Part shown: positions 22,918-31,902 of the stretch, piece after piece
How the letters are laid out: every line of letters begins with the position of its first letter
Numbering within the stretch: position 1 is the first letter of the stretch
From: Kitasatospora humi
GTDB taxonomy: Bacteria; Actinomycetota; Actinomycetes; Streptomycetales; Streptomycetaceae
Direction: 5' to 3'
DNA: 64,000 bases
Assembly: GCF_020907985.1 (NCBI RefSeq)
Contig: NZ_JAJJPA010000021.1
Location: 1 to 64,000 of the forward strand
The notes under the pieces: generated by a model
The model's database searches: none
The model's input: only the letters and a program-made list of their open reading frames with translations
Told to the model about the DNA's origin: nothing
Made by a program: the position numbers and the translations under genes

Positions 22918-23604
22918 ATGTCACTGGCAGTCGGCCTGCCGTCCGCTGTGCTCCCGCACCGCGGACGGCGGGCCTGGGCACCTGCGGGTGTGCTGAAGGC
23001 GTTCTTCGGCGCACTGAGCCCCGCCGCGAGCCTGAGGGAGGCGCCCGAGGAGGCGGTCGCCACCCGCCGCTCCAGGTTCCGGCTGCTGCGCGGCGGCCAG
23101 GAGCCCGAGCAGGAGTCCCGCCCGACCCTGACCGAGCTCTACCACGCCCAGCGGCTCGGCCTGGTCCGGCTGGCGGTGCTGCTGGTGGACCGCCAGGACG
23201 TCGCCGAGGACGTGGTGCAGGACGCGTTCACCGCGCTCTTCCAGAAGCACGGCGAGCGGCTGGACGACCTCGACAACGCGCTCGGCTACCTGCGCACCTC
23301 GGTGGTCAACGGCGCCCGCTCGGTGCTGCGCCGGCGCAAGACCGCGCGCGAGTACGTGCCGCCGCACGAGACCGACGCCCCGTCGGCCGAGGAGCACGCC
23401 GTGCTCAACGACGAGCACCGCCGGGTGGTGGCCGCCCTGCAGCAGCTGACCGAGCGCCAGCGCGAGGTGCTGGTGCTGCGCTACTGGTCCGATCTGTCGG
23501 AGGCGCAGATCGCAGAGACCCTCGGACTCTCCCGAGGAGCCGTGAAGTCCACCGCGAGCCGGGCCCTGGACGCCCTGGAGAAGCAGCTGGAGAAGACCCG
23601 ATGA
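22918..23604 (+). CDS. ECF RNA polymerase sigma factor (SigE family)
   Basis: A 228-residue ECF sigma factor. Region 2 is at about residues 75-140 (LYHAQRLGLVRLAVLLV, QDVAEDVVQDAFTALFQ) and region 4 at about 170-225 (LTERQREVLVLRYWSDLSEA, then GLSRGAVKSTASRALDAL). It has a 60-residue N-terminal extension rich in Arg/Leu. Such factors recruit polymerase to stress or envelope promoters. It overlaps the next gene by ATGA, and that gene encodes a single-pass membrane protein in the position of an anti-sigma factor. ATG start with GGAAGG upstream. Confidence 0.92.
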   Translation: MSLAVGLPSAVLPHRGRRAWAPAGVLKAFFGALSPAASLREAPEEAVATRRSRFRLLRGGQEPEQESRPTLTELYHAQRLGLVRLAVLLVDRQDVAEDVVQDAFTALFQKHGERLDDLDNALGYLRTSVVNGARSVLRRRKTAREYVPPHETDAPSAEEHAVLNDEHRRVVAALQQLTERQREVLVLRYWSDLSEAQIAETLGLSRGAVKSTASRALDALEKQLEKTR

Positions 23605-25004
23605 CGACTGATCAGAAGCATCCGGACGGTGACGGGGCCGGTGGTGGCCCGCTGGAGCAGCTGGTGCGCGAGGCGCTGGCCGCCCGGGCCCAGCAGATCG
23701 GCGTGCACGACCTGCGCCCGGCCGCGCCCCCGAACCGCCGGCCGCGCCGGCTGAAGCCGGTCTACGCGGCGGTGCTGCCGCTCGGCCTGGCCGCCGCCGT
23801 CACCATCGGGTTCGTGGGCTTCCGGTCCAGCACGGTGGCCGACCGCGCCAAGCCGGTTCCCGCCGCCTCGATCACCGAGAGCAGCAGTGCCAAGGCGACG
23901 CCGAGTTCGAGCCCGAGCCCGAGCCCGAGCGGCAGCACGTCGCCGAGCTCCAGCACCTCGACGAGCGCGAGCCCTGACGCGGCGGGCGGCCCGCCCAGCG
24001 GCACGGCGAGCGGGTCGTCCTCGGCGACGGCGACGTCGTCCGCCGGCGACGCACCGGCGCAGGTTCCGGTCAGCCTCGGTGCGGTGCAGTCCTACCGCGG
24101 CGTCAAGTTCCAACCGCCGAGCGGCTGGACGGTCCATGCCGGGAGCGCGGGGGGCAACAGCGTCTGCCTGGCGGCACCCGATCCCCGTGCCGCCGCCGGC
24201 CTCGGCGGCTGCGGCCCCGACGGCATCGCGCTCACCGTCTACACCACCACGGACGAGGCCGGCCAGGCCTACTACCCGCGGATCGACTCCGTGGGCAGCA
24301 GCCAGGGGTGGGACCAGCAGTCGTACTGCTACGACCCGCAGAACCCGCACGACGACTCGGTGACCGTGGAGTCCCACGACACGTCGTCGGTCAGCCTGCC
24401 GGCCGGCTCGGCCGAACAGGCCACCTGGAAGCTCGACTGCTCCAGCGGCGCGAAGTTCACGGCGCAGATGTGGGGCTTCCGCCAGGCACAGGTGCTGGTC
24501 GCCGCCCGGGGCCTGGACCAGAAGTACCAGGGCACCCTCCAGGCGTTCTTGAACAGCCTCGACCTCGGCGGCCACCAGGCGCCGGTCTCCTCCAGCGCGG
24601 TCGCTTTCACCGTCTCGGGCCTGGGCCAGCCGGTCCCGTTGGACGGCACCAAGGTGCCGTTCTCGGTGACCTTCACCAACGGCGGCAGCGTGGCGCTGCC
24701 ACAGGTGTCGCCACAGGTCGGTCTCGTCCAGAACACGGGCTCGCTGGAGGAGCAGCTGGACGACGGCTCCTGGATCAGCCTGCCGGCGCCGACCGACTTC
24801 GCCGGGTTCACCCCGAACCCGGCGGTCCCGGTCTTCCCGCTCGCCGCCGGAGCCGGCAAGACGGTCAACTACCGTGTCGCGCTCGGCCAGTCCACCAACG
24901 GCAGCCAGCCGAGCCTGGTCGAGCGGGCCTGGCTGGTGTTCCCGGAAGGCAACTACAGCAAGCTGGGCACCACCACCGTGCCGGTGCCCACCGCCGCCAA
25001 GTGA
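23601..25004 (+). CDS. Single-pass membrane protein, putative anti-sigma/sensor partner
   Basis: A 467-residue protein: a 50-residue cytoplasmic N-terminus (GPLEQLVREALAARA), one membrane segment (about 51-72, VYAAVLPLGLAAAVTIGFVG), a Ser/Pro linker, then an extracytoplasmic part with Cys pairs and a final module containing KVPFSVTFTNGG, shared with the lipoprotein encoded upstream of the sigma gene. Translational coupling to the sigma factor and the topology suggest an anti-sigma factor or sensor, but the cytoplasmic part lacks a recognisable ZAS motif, so this is inference. A bidirectional terminator follows. Confidence 0.75.
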   Translation: MTTDQKHPDGDGAGGGPLEQLVREALAARAQQIGVHDLRPAAPPNRRPRRLKPVYAAVLPLGLAAAVTIGFVGFRSSTVADRAKPVPAASITESSSAKATPSSSPSPSPSGSTSPSSSTSTSASPDAAGGPPSGTASGSSSATATSSAGDAPAQVPVSLGAVQSYRGVKFQPPSGWTVHAGSAGGNSVCLAAPDPRAAAGLGGCGPDGIALTVYTTTDEAGQAYYPRIDSVGSSQGWDQQSYCYDPQNPHDDSVTVESHDTSSVSLPAGSAEQATWKLDCSSGAKFTAQMWGFRQAQVLVAARGLDQKYQGTLQAFLNSLDLGGHQAPVSSSAVAFTVSGLGQPVPLDGTKVPFSVTFTNGGSVALPQVSPQVGLVQNTGSLEEQLDDGSWISLPAPTDFAGFTPNPAVPVFPLAAGAGKTVNYRVALGQSTNGSQPSLVERAWLVFPEGNYSKLGTTTVPVPTAAK

Positions 25005-25021
25005 GGCGTGGCTCGGCACGC

Positions 25022-25056
25022 CGCAGGGGGCCCCGGACTTCCGGGTGCCCCCTGCG
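25022..25056. terminator. Bidirectional terminator
   Basis: CGCAGGGGGC (22-31 of this block) pairs with GCCCCCTGCG with inner CCGGA/CCGGG pairing, spanning 25022-25056, between convergent genes ending at 25004 and 25078. Confidence 0.75.
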
Positions 25057-25077
25057 CGCGTCGAGCCACCGGCCGGA

Positions 25078-26574
25078 TCAGCCGTTCAGCGACGCCATCC
25101 ACGCCTCGACGTCCGCCGAGGTGCGCGGCAGGGCGGCCGAGAGGTTCTCGTTGCCGGTCTCGGTGACCAGGATGTCGTCCTCGATCCGGACGCCGATGCC
25201 CCGGTACTCCTCGGGCACCGTCAGGTCGTCGAGCTGGAAGTACAGGCCCGGCTCGACGGTCAGGCACATGCCCGGCACCAGCTCGGCGTCCACGTACTGC
25301 TCGCGGCGGGCGTGGGCGCAGTCGTGCACGTCCATGCCGAGCATGTGGCCGGTGCCGTGCAGGGTCCAGCGGCGCTGCAGGCCCAGCTCCAGCACCTTCT
25401 CGACGTCGTAGGCCGCGGGGTCGAGCAGGCCCCAGGCGAGCAGGTGCTCGGCCAGCACCCGCTGGGCGGCGTCGTGGAAGTCGCGGAACCGGGCGCCCGG
25501 CTTCACCGCGGCGATGCCGGCCTGCTGGGCCTCGTAGACCGCGTCGTAGATCTTGCGCTGCAGCGGGGTGAAGGTCCCGTTGATCGGCAGCGTGCGGGTG
25601 ACGTCGGCGGTGTAGAGGGTGCTGGTCTCCACGCCGGCGTCGAGCAGCAGCAGCTCGCCCGGGCGGACGTCGCCGTCGTTGCGCACCCAGTGCAGGGTGG
25701 TCGCGTGCGGACCGGCGGCGGCGATGGTGCCGTAGCCCACGTCGTTGCCCTCGACCCGGGCGCGGCGCCAGAAGGTGCCCTCGATCCAGCGCTCCGAGGT
25801 GGCCCGGGCGCGGTCCAGCTCGCGCACCACGTCGGTGAAGCCCTTGACGGTGGCGTCGCAGGCGGCCCGCAGCTGCTCGACCTCCCAGGCGTCCTTGACC
25901 AGGCGCAGACCGCTCAGGAAGACCCGCAGCTCCTCGTCGCGCTCCGGGTCGGTGCCGAGCGCGCCCTCCAGCGCGGCGTCGTAGCCGCGCACCAGGCGGG
26001 TCGGCACGTCGGTGTCGGCCGTCAGCTCCTCGACGGCCTTGCGCACGTCGCGGGCCGGCAGGCCGAGCAGCCGCTCCGACTCGGCCAGGCTGTGGCGGCG
26101 GCCGACCCAGAGCTCGCCCTGGCCGTCCAGCCAGAACTCGCCGTTCTCCCGGTCGGAGCGCGGCAGCAGGTAGAGCACCGCGTCATGGCCGCCGGCGGCG
26201 AGCGGGTTCAGCACCAGCACGGCGTCCTGGGTCTGGTCGCCGGTGAGGTGGACGTACTCGCTGGCCGCGCGGAACGCGTACTCGGTGTCGTTGGCCCGGG
26301 TGCGCAGGTTGCCGGCCGGGACCACCAGGCGCTCGCCGGGGAAGGCGGCGGACAGCGCGGCGCGCCGGGTGACGGTGTAGGAGGCCTGCTCGACGGGCTC
26401 CAGGTCGCGCAGCTCGGTGTCGGCCCAGCCGGACTTCATCGAGTCGGCAAGCTCGTCGGACACGCCGTCGTACAGGCCGTTCTTGCGGGCCTTGATCGGC
26501 TGCTCCGCGGCTTCCTCGTCGGTGCCGGTGCCCTCGGGGTTCTCCGCCACTGCCGGGGTGCGGTCCTCGGTCAC
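25078..26574 (-). CDS. pepP: Xaa-Pro aminopeptidase (aminopeptidase P)
   Basis: A 498-residue M24 metallopeptidase that removes N-terminal residues preceding proline. An AMP_N domain occupies about residues 60-210, the pita-bread catalytic domain the rest. Metal ligands are visible in order: Asp in LLLDAGVE (about 310), Asp in YTADVTRT, His in GTGHMLGMDVHD, Glu in LTVEPGLYF and Glu in VRIEDDILVT. The GTG start at 26574 is set by AAGGAGG nine bases upstream; the frame stays open much further but that part is shadow. The N-terminal 40 residues are acidic and probably disordered. Cytoplasmic; stands alone. Confidence 0.93.
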   Translation of the reverse strand: MTEDRTPAVAENPEGTGTDEEAAEQPIKARKNGLYDGVSDELADSMKSGWADTELRDLEPVEQASYTVTRRAALSAAFPGERLVVPAGNLRTRANDTEYAFRAASEYVHLTGDQTQDAVLVLNPLAAGGHDAVLYLLPRSDRENGEFWLDGQGELWVGRRHSLAESERLLGLPARDVRKAVEELTADTDVPTRLVRGYDAALEGALGTDPERDEELRVFLSGLRLVKDAWEVEQLRAACDATVKGFTDVVRELDRARATSERWIEGTFWRRARVEGNDVGYGTIAAAGPHATTLHWVRNDGDVRPGELLLLDAGVETSTLYTADVTRTLPINGTFTPLQRKIYDAVYEAQQAGIAAVKPGARFRDFHDAAQRVLAEHLLAWGLLDPAAYDVEKVLELGLQRRWTLHGTGHMLGMDVHDCAHARREQYVDAELVPGMCLTVEPGLYFQLDDLTVPEEYRGIGVRIEDDILVTETGNENLSAALPRTSADVEAWMASLNG

Positions 26575-26717
26575 GTTCGTCGCCTCCTTGCGATTCCCTC
26601 CGCCTCGGGACGCGTCGGATCGCGACACGACACGGGCGGCTGTGGGTCCCATGGTACGGAGACTCCCCAGGTCACCCGCCCGGCAGGGGCGCCGGGCCGC
26701 TGCCGGGCGGGGTGGGC

Positions 26718-27629
26718 TCAGCCCTGCCCGTAGGTGCCGGTGGCCCACAGGGCGCCGCCGCCGGGCCCGTAGACCACCGCGTTGGCGTCGTCCTGGACCA
26801 GCAGGTGCGCGCCGGGCTGGTTCCAGGTCCCGGAGGACCACAGCGCGCCGCCGCCGGGCCCGTAGACCACCAGGTTGCCGTCCTGCTGCTGGACGGCGTA
26901 GGCGCCCGGATTGCCCCAGGTGCGGCTGGACCAGAGCGCGGCGCCGTCCCGCTTGCGGTGGACGACCAGGTTGCCGTCCGGCTGCATGACCAGCCAGACC
27001 GACCCGGAGGCCAGCCACTGGCCGGGCAGCAGCCGCATGCCGGGGTCGAGCCGGTCGGTGACCGCCTGGGAGCCGTTGTCCGGGTTGCCGCCGCCGCTGC
27101 TCCAGACGTCGCGGTACCACGTCCCGTTGGTGTAGACCTCGAACTGGCCCAGGCAGTTCACCACGGCGCCGGTGCCGGCGGGGGCGCGCCAGGTGCCGGT
27201 GGCCCAGAGGGCGCCGGCCGGCCCGCTGCGGCCCTTCTCGTAGACCACGAAGTTGCCGTCGGTCTGCATGACGGCGTAGGCACCGAGGTGGCCCCAGGTG
27301 CCGGAGGACCAGAGCACCGGGCCGGTCGGGGTCCGCGGGTCGGTCAGGTAGAGCACCAGGTTGCCGTCACCCTGCATGACCAGCTTCTCGTTGCCGTAGG
27401 CGCCGCCGCCGTAGGTGGTGTCCGGCTCGATGACGGTTCCGGGAGGGATGTCGGCGCTGAACCCGCTCGGGTCGCTGTGGTTCATGCAGAGGTAGGGGAT
27501 CACCTTCGGCGGCGCCGCGCCCGCCGGGGCCGCCGCCGCCAGGGCGGAGCCGGCCAGCAGGCCGGCGGTGAGCAGGGCGGCCGCGAGCCGGCCGGGCGTC
27601 CTGGTGCTGCGTGGTCCTGCGCTGTGCAT
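26718..27629 (-). CDS. Secreted protein with mannose-binding (bulb-type) lectin repeats
   Basis: A 303-residue secreted protein with a signal peptide (about 1-39, ending AGA). Five copies of the QxDxNxVxY motif of monocot/GNA-type lectins are present in whole or near-whole form: MQGDGNLVLY, MQTDGNFVVY, MQPDGNLVVH, QQQDGNLVVY and VQDDANAVVY. They lie in two groups (about 80-150 and 215-300) separated by a Cys-containing segment. These beta-prism domains bind mannose, but the third repeat has His for Tyr and the fifth Ala for Gly, so not all sites need be functional. Possible roles are cell-surface or competitor glycan binding. No partner gene is linked. Confidence 0.87.
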   Translation of the reverse strand: MHSAGPRSTRTPGRLAAALLTAGLLAGSALAAAAPAGAAPPKVIPYLCMNHSDPSGFSADIPPGTVIEPDTTYGGGAYGNEKLVMQGDGNLVLYLTDPRTPTGPVLWSSGTWGHLGAYAVMQTDGNFVVYEKGRSGPAGALWATGTWRAPAGTGAVVNCLGQFEVYTNGTWYRDVWSSGGGNPDNGSQAVTDRLDPGMRLLPGQWLASGSVWLVMQPDGNLVVHRKRDGAALWSSRTWGNPGAYAVQQQDGNLVVYGPGGGALWSSGTWNQPGAHLLVQDDANAVVYGPGGGALWATGTYGQG

Positions 27630-27735
27630 CGTCCCCCCAGAGGAGCGTCCGCGGAAGCCGGTCTGATGGATCGTCGGCTGCTCCCAGTCTGCGGCCCCCG
27701 CGCGGCGGCGTCACCCCCGGCGGGGCGTGGGCCTC

Positions 27736-29247
27736 CTACTCGAAGCGGGCGGCGAGCATGACGAGGTCGTCCCTCGGCCGGGTGAGGTCACCCGCGCACG
27801 TCGACAGCAGGTAGGCGCACAACTGGTCCGGATCGTGCCGCAGTTCAGCGGGCGCGTCGGCGGCGGCCTTGCGCAGGCGGGCCTGGCCGGCGTGCAGGGT
27901 GGCGCCGCAGCGGCGGGCCAGGCCCTCGGTGTAGAGCAGCAGCAGGTCACCGCGCTCGGCGTTCAGCTCCACGCCGGGCGCCTCCCAGCAGCTCAACATG
28001 CCGAGCGGCGCGGAGAGCGAGGTCTCCACGAAGTTGGCGCCGTACCGGGTGACCAGGACCGGCGGGCAGTGGCCGGCCCCGGCCAGGGCGATCTGCCGCT
28101 CCACCGGGTCCACGCAGGCGTAGACGGCGGTCGCGGTGCGGGTCGGCTCGGTTGTCTTGAGCAGCAGCTCCAGGTCGCCCAGCACGGCCACCGGATCCTC
28201 GCCCTCCAGCACCGCGTAGGCGCGCAGCGCGGCCCGGATCCGGCCCATCGCGCTGGCCGCCCCGGAGGCGGAGCCGGGCCCGGCGCCCGGACCGTCACCG
28301 GTGACCGAGCCGACGGTCAGCCCGACCGAGCCGTCCGGCAGCCCGATCGCGTCGTACCAGTCGCTGCCGCCCGCCTGCTCGAGACCGGCCGGCACCCAGC
28401 GGGCGGCCAGCCGCAGGCCGGCCAGTCGGGGCAGGTGGTCCGGGAGCAACCCGCGGCGCAGCGCCTCGGCGGCGCGCCGCCCGCGCTCGGCGGCCGCCCG
28501 GCCGGCCAGCAGCGGGGCGGCGAAGGCGGCGTAGCGGCGGGCCAGCTCCTGGCGGTCGGCGGCGGGGCGGGTCGGCTCCGGGAAGAACCAGGCGGCGGCG
28601 GCCAGCGGCCCGTCCTCCTCGGTGGCCAGCGGCAGCGCGTAGCTGGCGGCCAGTCCCAGGCCGGCCGCCACCTCGCGGAACCGGGGGGCCACCTCGTGGC
28701 CGTCGGCAAGGTCGGGGTGGACCAGCTGGTCCGGGCGGTCGGCCGGGTCGAGCAGCCCGGCGAACGGGCCCTGGCGGACCGGCACCGTCTCCAGCGCGCC
28801 GATCGCCGCCCGGTCCAGCGCCAGGCCGACCATCGGGCCGTGGCCCGCGTGGTCCTGCCAGCCGGCGTCGGCCGGGCCGCGCAGCCCGCAGGGGTCGTCC
28901 GGCTCGCAGCCGTCGGCGCCGCGGGCCAGGGTGACCAGCAGTCCGCAGCGGGCGCCGAGCAGTTCGGCGCCGGAGTCGAGCAGGGCGGTGAGGGCCGCGG
29001 GCAGGTCGCGGGCCCGGGCCAGCCGCTCGGTGTGGTGCTGCAGCCAGTCGAGCGCGGCCGGCGGTTCCAGCGGGCCGAGCGCCGCGGGGGCCGGCCAGGA
29101 GCCGACGGCGGGGCGCTGGGGCAGGTCGAGCAGGCTGGTCAGGCGTCCGCCAGGCGTTGACGGCCCGTCGGTCGGCTGGTCGCCGCCGGTGCCGTCCTCC
29201 CGCTCGGGCGTGGTTCCACTGGCACCGGACGGACGCTTGTCACTCAT
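27736..29247 (-). CDS. SpoIIE/RsbU-type PP2C phosphatase with GAF-like domain, degenerate metal site
   Basis: A 503-residue protein from the ATG at 29247 (GGGAG upstream). A GAF-like sensor domain spans about residues 60-240 and a SpoIIE-type PP2C domain about 270-500. These phosphatases dephosphorylate anti-anti-sigma factors. GSDWYD keeps the usual first motif and RDDLVMLA the last, but the central motif usually reading GDVxGHG is GSVTGDG here: the metal-binding Asp is replaced by Ser. Catalysis may be weak or lost, leaving a sensor or binding role. The domain also has a Gly/Ala/Pro insertion just after this motif. Confidence 0.85.
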   Translation of the reverse strand: MSDKRPSGASGTTPEREDGTGGDQPTDGPSTPGGRLTSLLDLPQRPAVGSWPAPAALGPLEPPAALDWLQHHTERLARARDLPAALTALLDSGAELLGARCGLLVTLARGADGCEPDDPCGLRGPADAGWQDHAGHGPMVGLALDRAAIGALETVPVRQGPFAGLLDPADRPDQLVHPDLADGHEVAPRFREVAAGLGLAASYALPLATEEDGPLAAAAWFFPEPTRPAADRQELARRYAAFAAPLLAGRAAAERGRRAAEALRRGLLPDHLPRLAGLRLAARWVPAGLEQAGGSDWYDAIGLPDGSVGLTVGSVTGDGPGAGPGSASGAASAMGRIRAALRAYAVLEGEDPVAVLGDLELLLKTTEPTRTATAVYACVDPVERQIALAGAGHCPPVLVTRYGANFVETSLSAPLGMLSCWEAPGVELNAERGDLLLLYTEGLARRCGATLHAGQARLRKAAADAPAELRHDPDQLCAYLLSTCAGDLTRPRDDLVMLAARFE

Positions 29248-29743
29248 GCCGCGACTCCCAGCGCGGTGGCCCGGACCGCCCGGACCCCCATGGCCCAGGC
29301 CCGGCCAAACCACTCTTTAATGCCCCGTTTCTACACAGGTCGGTCGGCACGTGTCCAGGATCGGGCCAGAGCCGGATGGCTGGTTCTTCCTCGGCGCTCC
29401 TCCGCGTTCGGCGCGGCCACCGGGGCTTCCCGGGATCCGCCGCGGGAGTGGAGCGCCCCGGGAGCGGGCAGAAGCTGACCAGGAGGCTGCCGGAACCCTG
29501 CCCGGAGCGTAGGGGCCCGCCCACCCGGCAACCGCGCTGACCAGAAGTCACTCACTCGTACGGTGGAACCGGACGGCACCGAACGGCGTCCATCCGGTCG
29601 CATCAGGGATTCTCGAAGCATGACCCCGGCCGATGACGTTCGGCCGCGGCCCCTTCCCCGAACACCTCCTGCGGCTGTCCGGCCGCGCGTCAGGTCGTGA
29701 TCCACCCGCTCGCCTTGATCCACCCGGTCACGGAGAGGAACGA

Positions 29744-30463
29744 GTGCCCATGCGTGAGACGCGGGAGTCGTCCGGCAGACACCGCCGGACCAGGCAGGCC
29801 CTGCTGCAGGCGGCGTTGACCTGCACCCAGCGGTGGCGCTGGCCGGTGGTGCCCGGCGCGGTGCCGGTGCTGCGGGGCGGTGCCGGCACCGGTTCCCCCC
29901 TGTGCTGCGGCTGCGCCGATCCGCACTGCCCGGTGCCGGCCGCGCACCCGTACGGCCAGTCGCTGCTGGCCGCCACCACCGACGCCCGGATGGTGCGCTG
30001 GTGGTGGGAGCGGCACAGCCCGCAGGCCCCGGTGCTGGTGGCCACCGGCACCGCGGTGGCGGCGGTCAGCCTGCCCGCGGCGGCGGGTGCCCGGCTGCTC
30101 GGCTACCTGGACGCGCTGCGGATCCCCTGCGGACCGGTGCTGGTCGGGCCGACCAGGTGCGCGCTGCTGGTCGCGCCGTACGGCTACCCGGAGTTGGGCG
30201 AGCTGCTGGCCGCCCAGGAGGCGACGCTGCGCCCCGGTGGTGCGCCCGGGCAGGTGCCGAGCTGCGTGCGCTACCACGGGCCGGGCGGGTTCCTGGTGCT
30301 GCCGCCCTCGCGGGTCGGGCTGGGGCAGGCGGCGGTGCGCTGGGTGCGGCGGCCGGTGCCGCGGCCCGGTGGCGGGGTGCTACTGCCGCCGGTGGCACAG
30401 CTGTTGGAGGGGCTGCTGGCGGCGGGTTCGGCGGTGCCGGACGGCAGCCGGCCGGCCCACTGA
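29744..30463 (+). CDS. Bifunctional DNA primase/polymerase N-terminal-like protein
   Basis: A 239-residue protein resembling a streptomycete family annotated as bifunctional DNA primase/polymerase (prim-pol N-terminal domain): CADPHCPVPAAHPYG with paired Cys, LLAATTDARMVRWWWERH, and LVAPYGYPELGELLAAQE. Only the prim-pol-like domain is present and no helicase part, so a priming function is uncertain; most genomes carry several such stand-alone copies. The GTG at 29744 lies 5 bases after GGAGAGG; ATG 29750 is equally possible. It is divergent from the phosphatase gene across about 500 bases with no other gene seen (29248-29743). Confidence 0.72.
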   Translation: MPMRETRESSGRHRRTRQALLQAALTCTQRWRWPVVPGAVPVLRGGAGTGSPLCCGCADPHCPVPAAHPYGQSLLAATTDARMVRWWWERHSPQAPVLVATGTAVAAVSLPAAAGARLLGYLDALRIPCGPVLVGPTRCALLVAPYGYPELGELLAAQEATLRPGGAPGQVPSCVRYHGPGGFLVLPPSRVGLGQAAVRWVRRPVPRPGGGVLLPPVAQLLEGLLAAGSAVPDGSRPAH

Positions 30464-30474
30464 CAGCGGGTCGG

Positions 30475-30586
30475 CCTTCGCGCCCGGGGGCTACTCCGGC
30501 GTGGCGCCCGGCCTTCGGTGGCCGCGCTGACTCCGGCCTGACGCCCCGACTTCGGTGTGGCCGCGCTGACTCCGGCGTGGCGCCCG
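30475..30586 (+). repeat. Three degenerate 37-bp tandem repeats
   Basis: Units beginning (C/A)CTTCG at 30475, 30512 and 30549 repeat with an exact 37-bp period; shared core GCCGCGCTGACTCCGGC in the last two. A fourth decayed unit may extend to about 30630. They fill the convergent gap with the hairpin at 30646. Confidence 0.7.
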
Positions 30587-30645
30587 GGCTCTGGCCCGAC
30601 ACGCCCCAACTCCGGCCCGGCGCAGCAACGTTGGCCCGGACATAG

Positions 30646-30693
30646 AAAAGTCCGGCCGCTGGCGACGGGGGATGCACCAGCGACCGGACTTTT
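30646..30693. terminator. Strong bidirectional terminator hairpin
   Basis: A 17-bp stem with one mismatch: AAAAGTCCGGCCGCTGG (30646-30662) and CCAGCGACCGGACTTTT (30677-30693), loop 14 nt. The A-tract on one side and T-tract on the other serve both strands, and the flanking genes converge. It is the clearest intrinsic terminator in the window. Confidence 0.88.
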
Positions 30694-30827
30694 CAACAGT
30701 AACAAGGATTGGCGCCATAGCCAAAGCCCCTGGCGGGTTTGGTCCCGAGATTTCCCCGACCGAGCAGCTGGATGTGACCGGTTTCACGCCCTTTGGGTCG
30801 GATGCGATCACATGGCGCCAGCTCCGG

Positions 30828-31802
30828 TCAGTTGAGCGTGACCTGACGGCTCACCAGGTTGGCCCGGGCCCGGCGCTCCTCGGCGCTGAGCGGCGCCTCC
30901 TCGGCCAGTGCGCCGGCCAGTCGCTCGGCGAAGGTGGCGGCCGGCTTCTCGCAGTCGGCGGCCGACATCTCCACCGGCAGGTCCCAGACCGGCACGGTCA
31001 GGCCGTGCGCGCGGAACGAGCCGACCAGCTTGGTGCCCTCGCCCAGCGAGGCGTTGCCGGCCGCGGCGAGCCGCGCCAGCGCGTCCAGCAGCTGCTCCTC
31101 CGGCACCGTCATGACCCAGCGCAGGTGGTTCTTGTCCGGGGTGCCGCACCAGTAGGCGCTGTCCACGCCGGACAGCTTCTCGGTCGGGATCGCCGAGGCG
31201 TTGGCCCGCTCCAGCGACGCGGCCACCTCACCGGAGGCCGACTCGGCGTCCTCCAGCCAGAATTCGAAACCGGTGTGCACGGTCGGCGCGAACGGCGCGT
31301 CCAGGTCCAGCAGGTCCTGCAGGCGCGGGCCGTCGGCCGGCGCCCGGCGGGTCGGCACCGGGGTGCCCGGCTCGATGGTGAGCGCCTGGGTGAGCGCGTC
31401 GGCCAGGTCCCGGCTCAGGTCACCGGAGGAGGACTGGGTCTGCAGGCCGAGCAGGATCGAACCGTCCGGGCGGCGCAGCGCGGGCCAGGCCAGCGGCAGC
31501 ACGGTGGCCAGGGTGACCGACGGGACCTCGCCGGCGGCACCGGCGGCCGCCGCGGCGGTCAGGGCCAGCGGGGCGGTGGCGGCCGGCACCAGCTCGCGCA
31601 GTGCCACCCAGTCCGCCTCGCCGGGCAGTCCCTCGAACGGGCGCTGCACCAGCTCCTGCTCGGCGTGCGCGGCCTGCCGGCCGTGGCAGGCCTTGTAGCG
31701 GCGGCCGGAACCGCACGGGCAGGCCTCGCGGGCGCCGACCACGGGGACGGTGCCGGTCGCGGTGGTGGACTGGGCGGACTTCTTGGCGGCCTTCTTGGCC
31801 AT
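30828..31802 (-). CDS. SEC-C motif protein, DUF5926 family
   Basis: A 324-residue cytoplasmic protein. The SEC-C zinc motif is at about residues 27-41 (CPCGSGRRYKACHG), after a Lys/Ala-rich N-terminus (MAKKAAKKSAQ); the rest matches the actinobacterial DUF5926 family, of unknown function. SEC-C is best known from SecA, where it binds zinc and partners, so a protein- or ribosome-interaction role is possible. ATG start with GGGAG upstream. Convergent with the primase-like gene. Confidence 0.88.
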   Translation of the reverse strand: MAKKAAKKSAQSTTATGTVPVVGAREACPCGSGRRYKACHGRQAAHAEQELVQRPFEGLPGEADWVALRELVPAATAPLALTAAAAAGAAGEVPSVTLATVLPLAWPALRRPDGSILLGLQTQSSSGDLSRDLADALTQALTIEPGTPVPTRRAPADGPRLQDLLDLDAPFAPTVHTGFEFWLEDAESASGEVAASLERANASAIPTEKLSGVDSAYWCGTPDKNHLRWVMTVPEEQLLDALARLAAAGNASLGEGTKLVGSFRAHGLTVPVWDLPVEMSAADCEKPAATFAERLAGALAEEAPLSAEERRARANLVSRQVTLN

Positions 31803-31902
31803 GGCGCGGCTCTCCCGGAGGTGGTGGTCAGTGTCTCCGGGGCAGCCTACTGAGATTCCGCGGTCGGCTACCGGTGCCCGCCCGGGGTGGCCGCGGCCCG
31901 CG

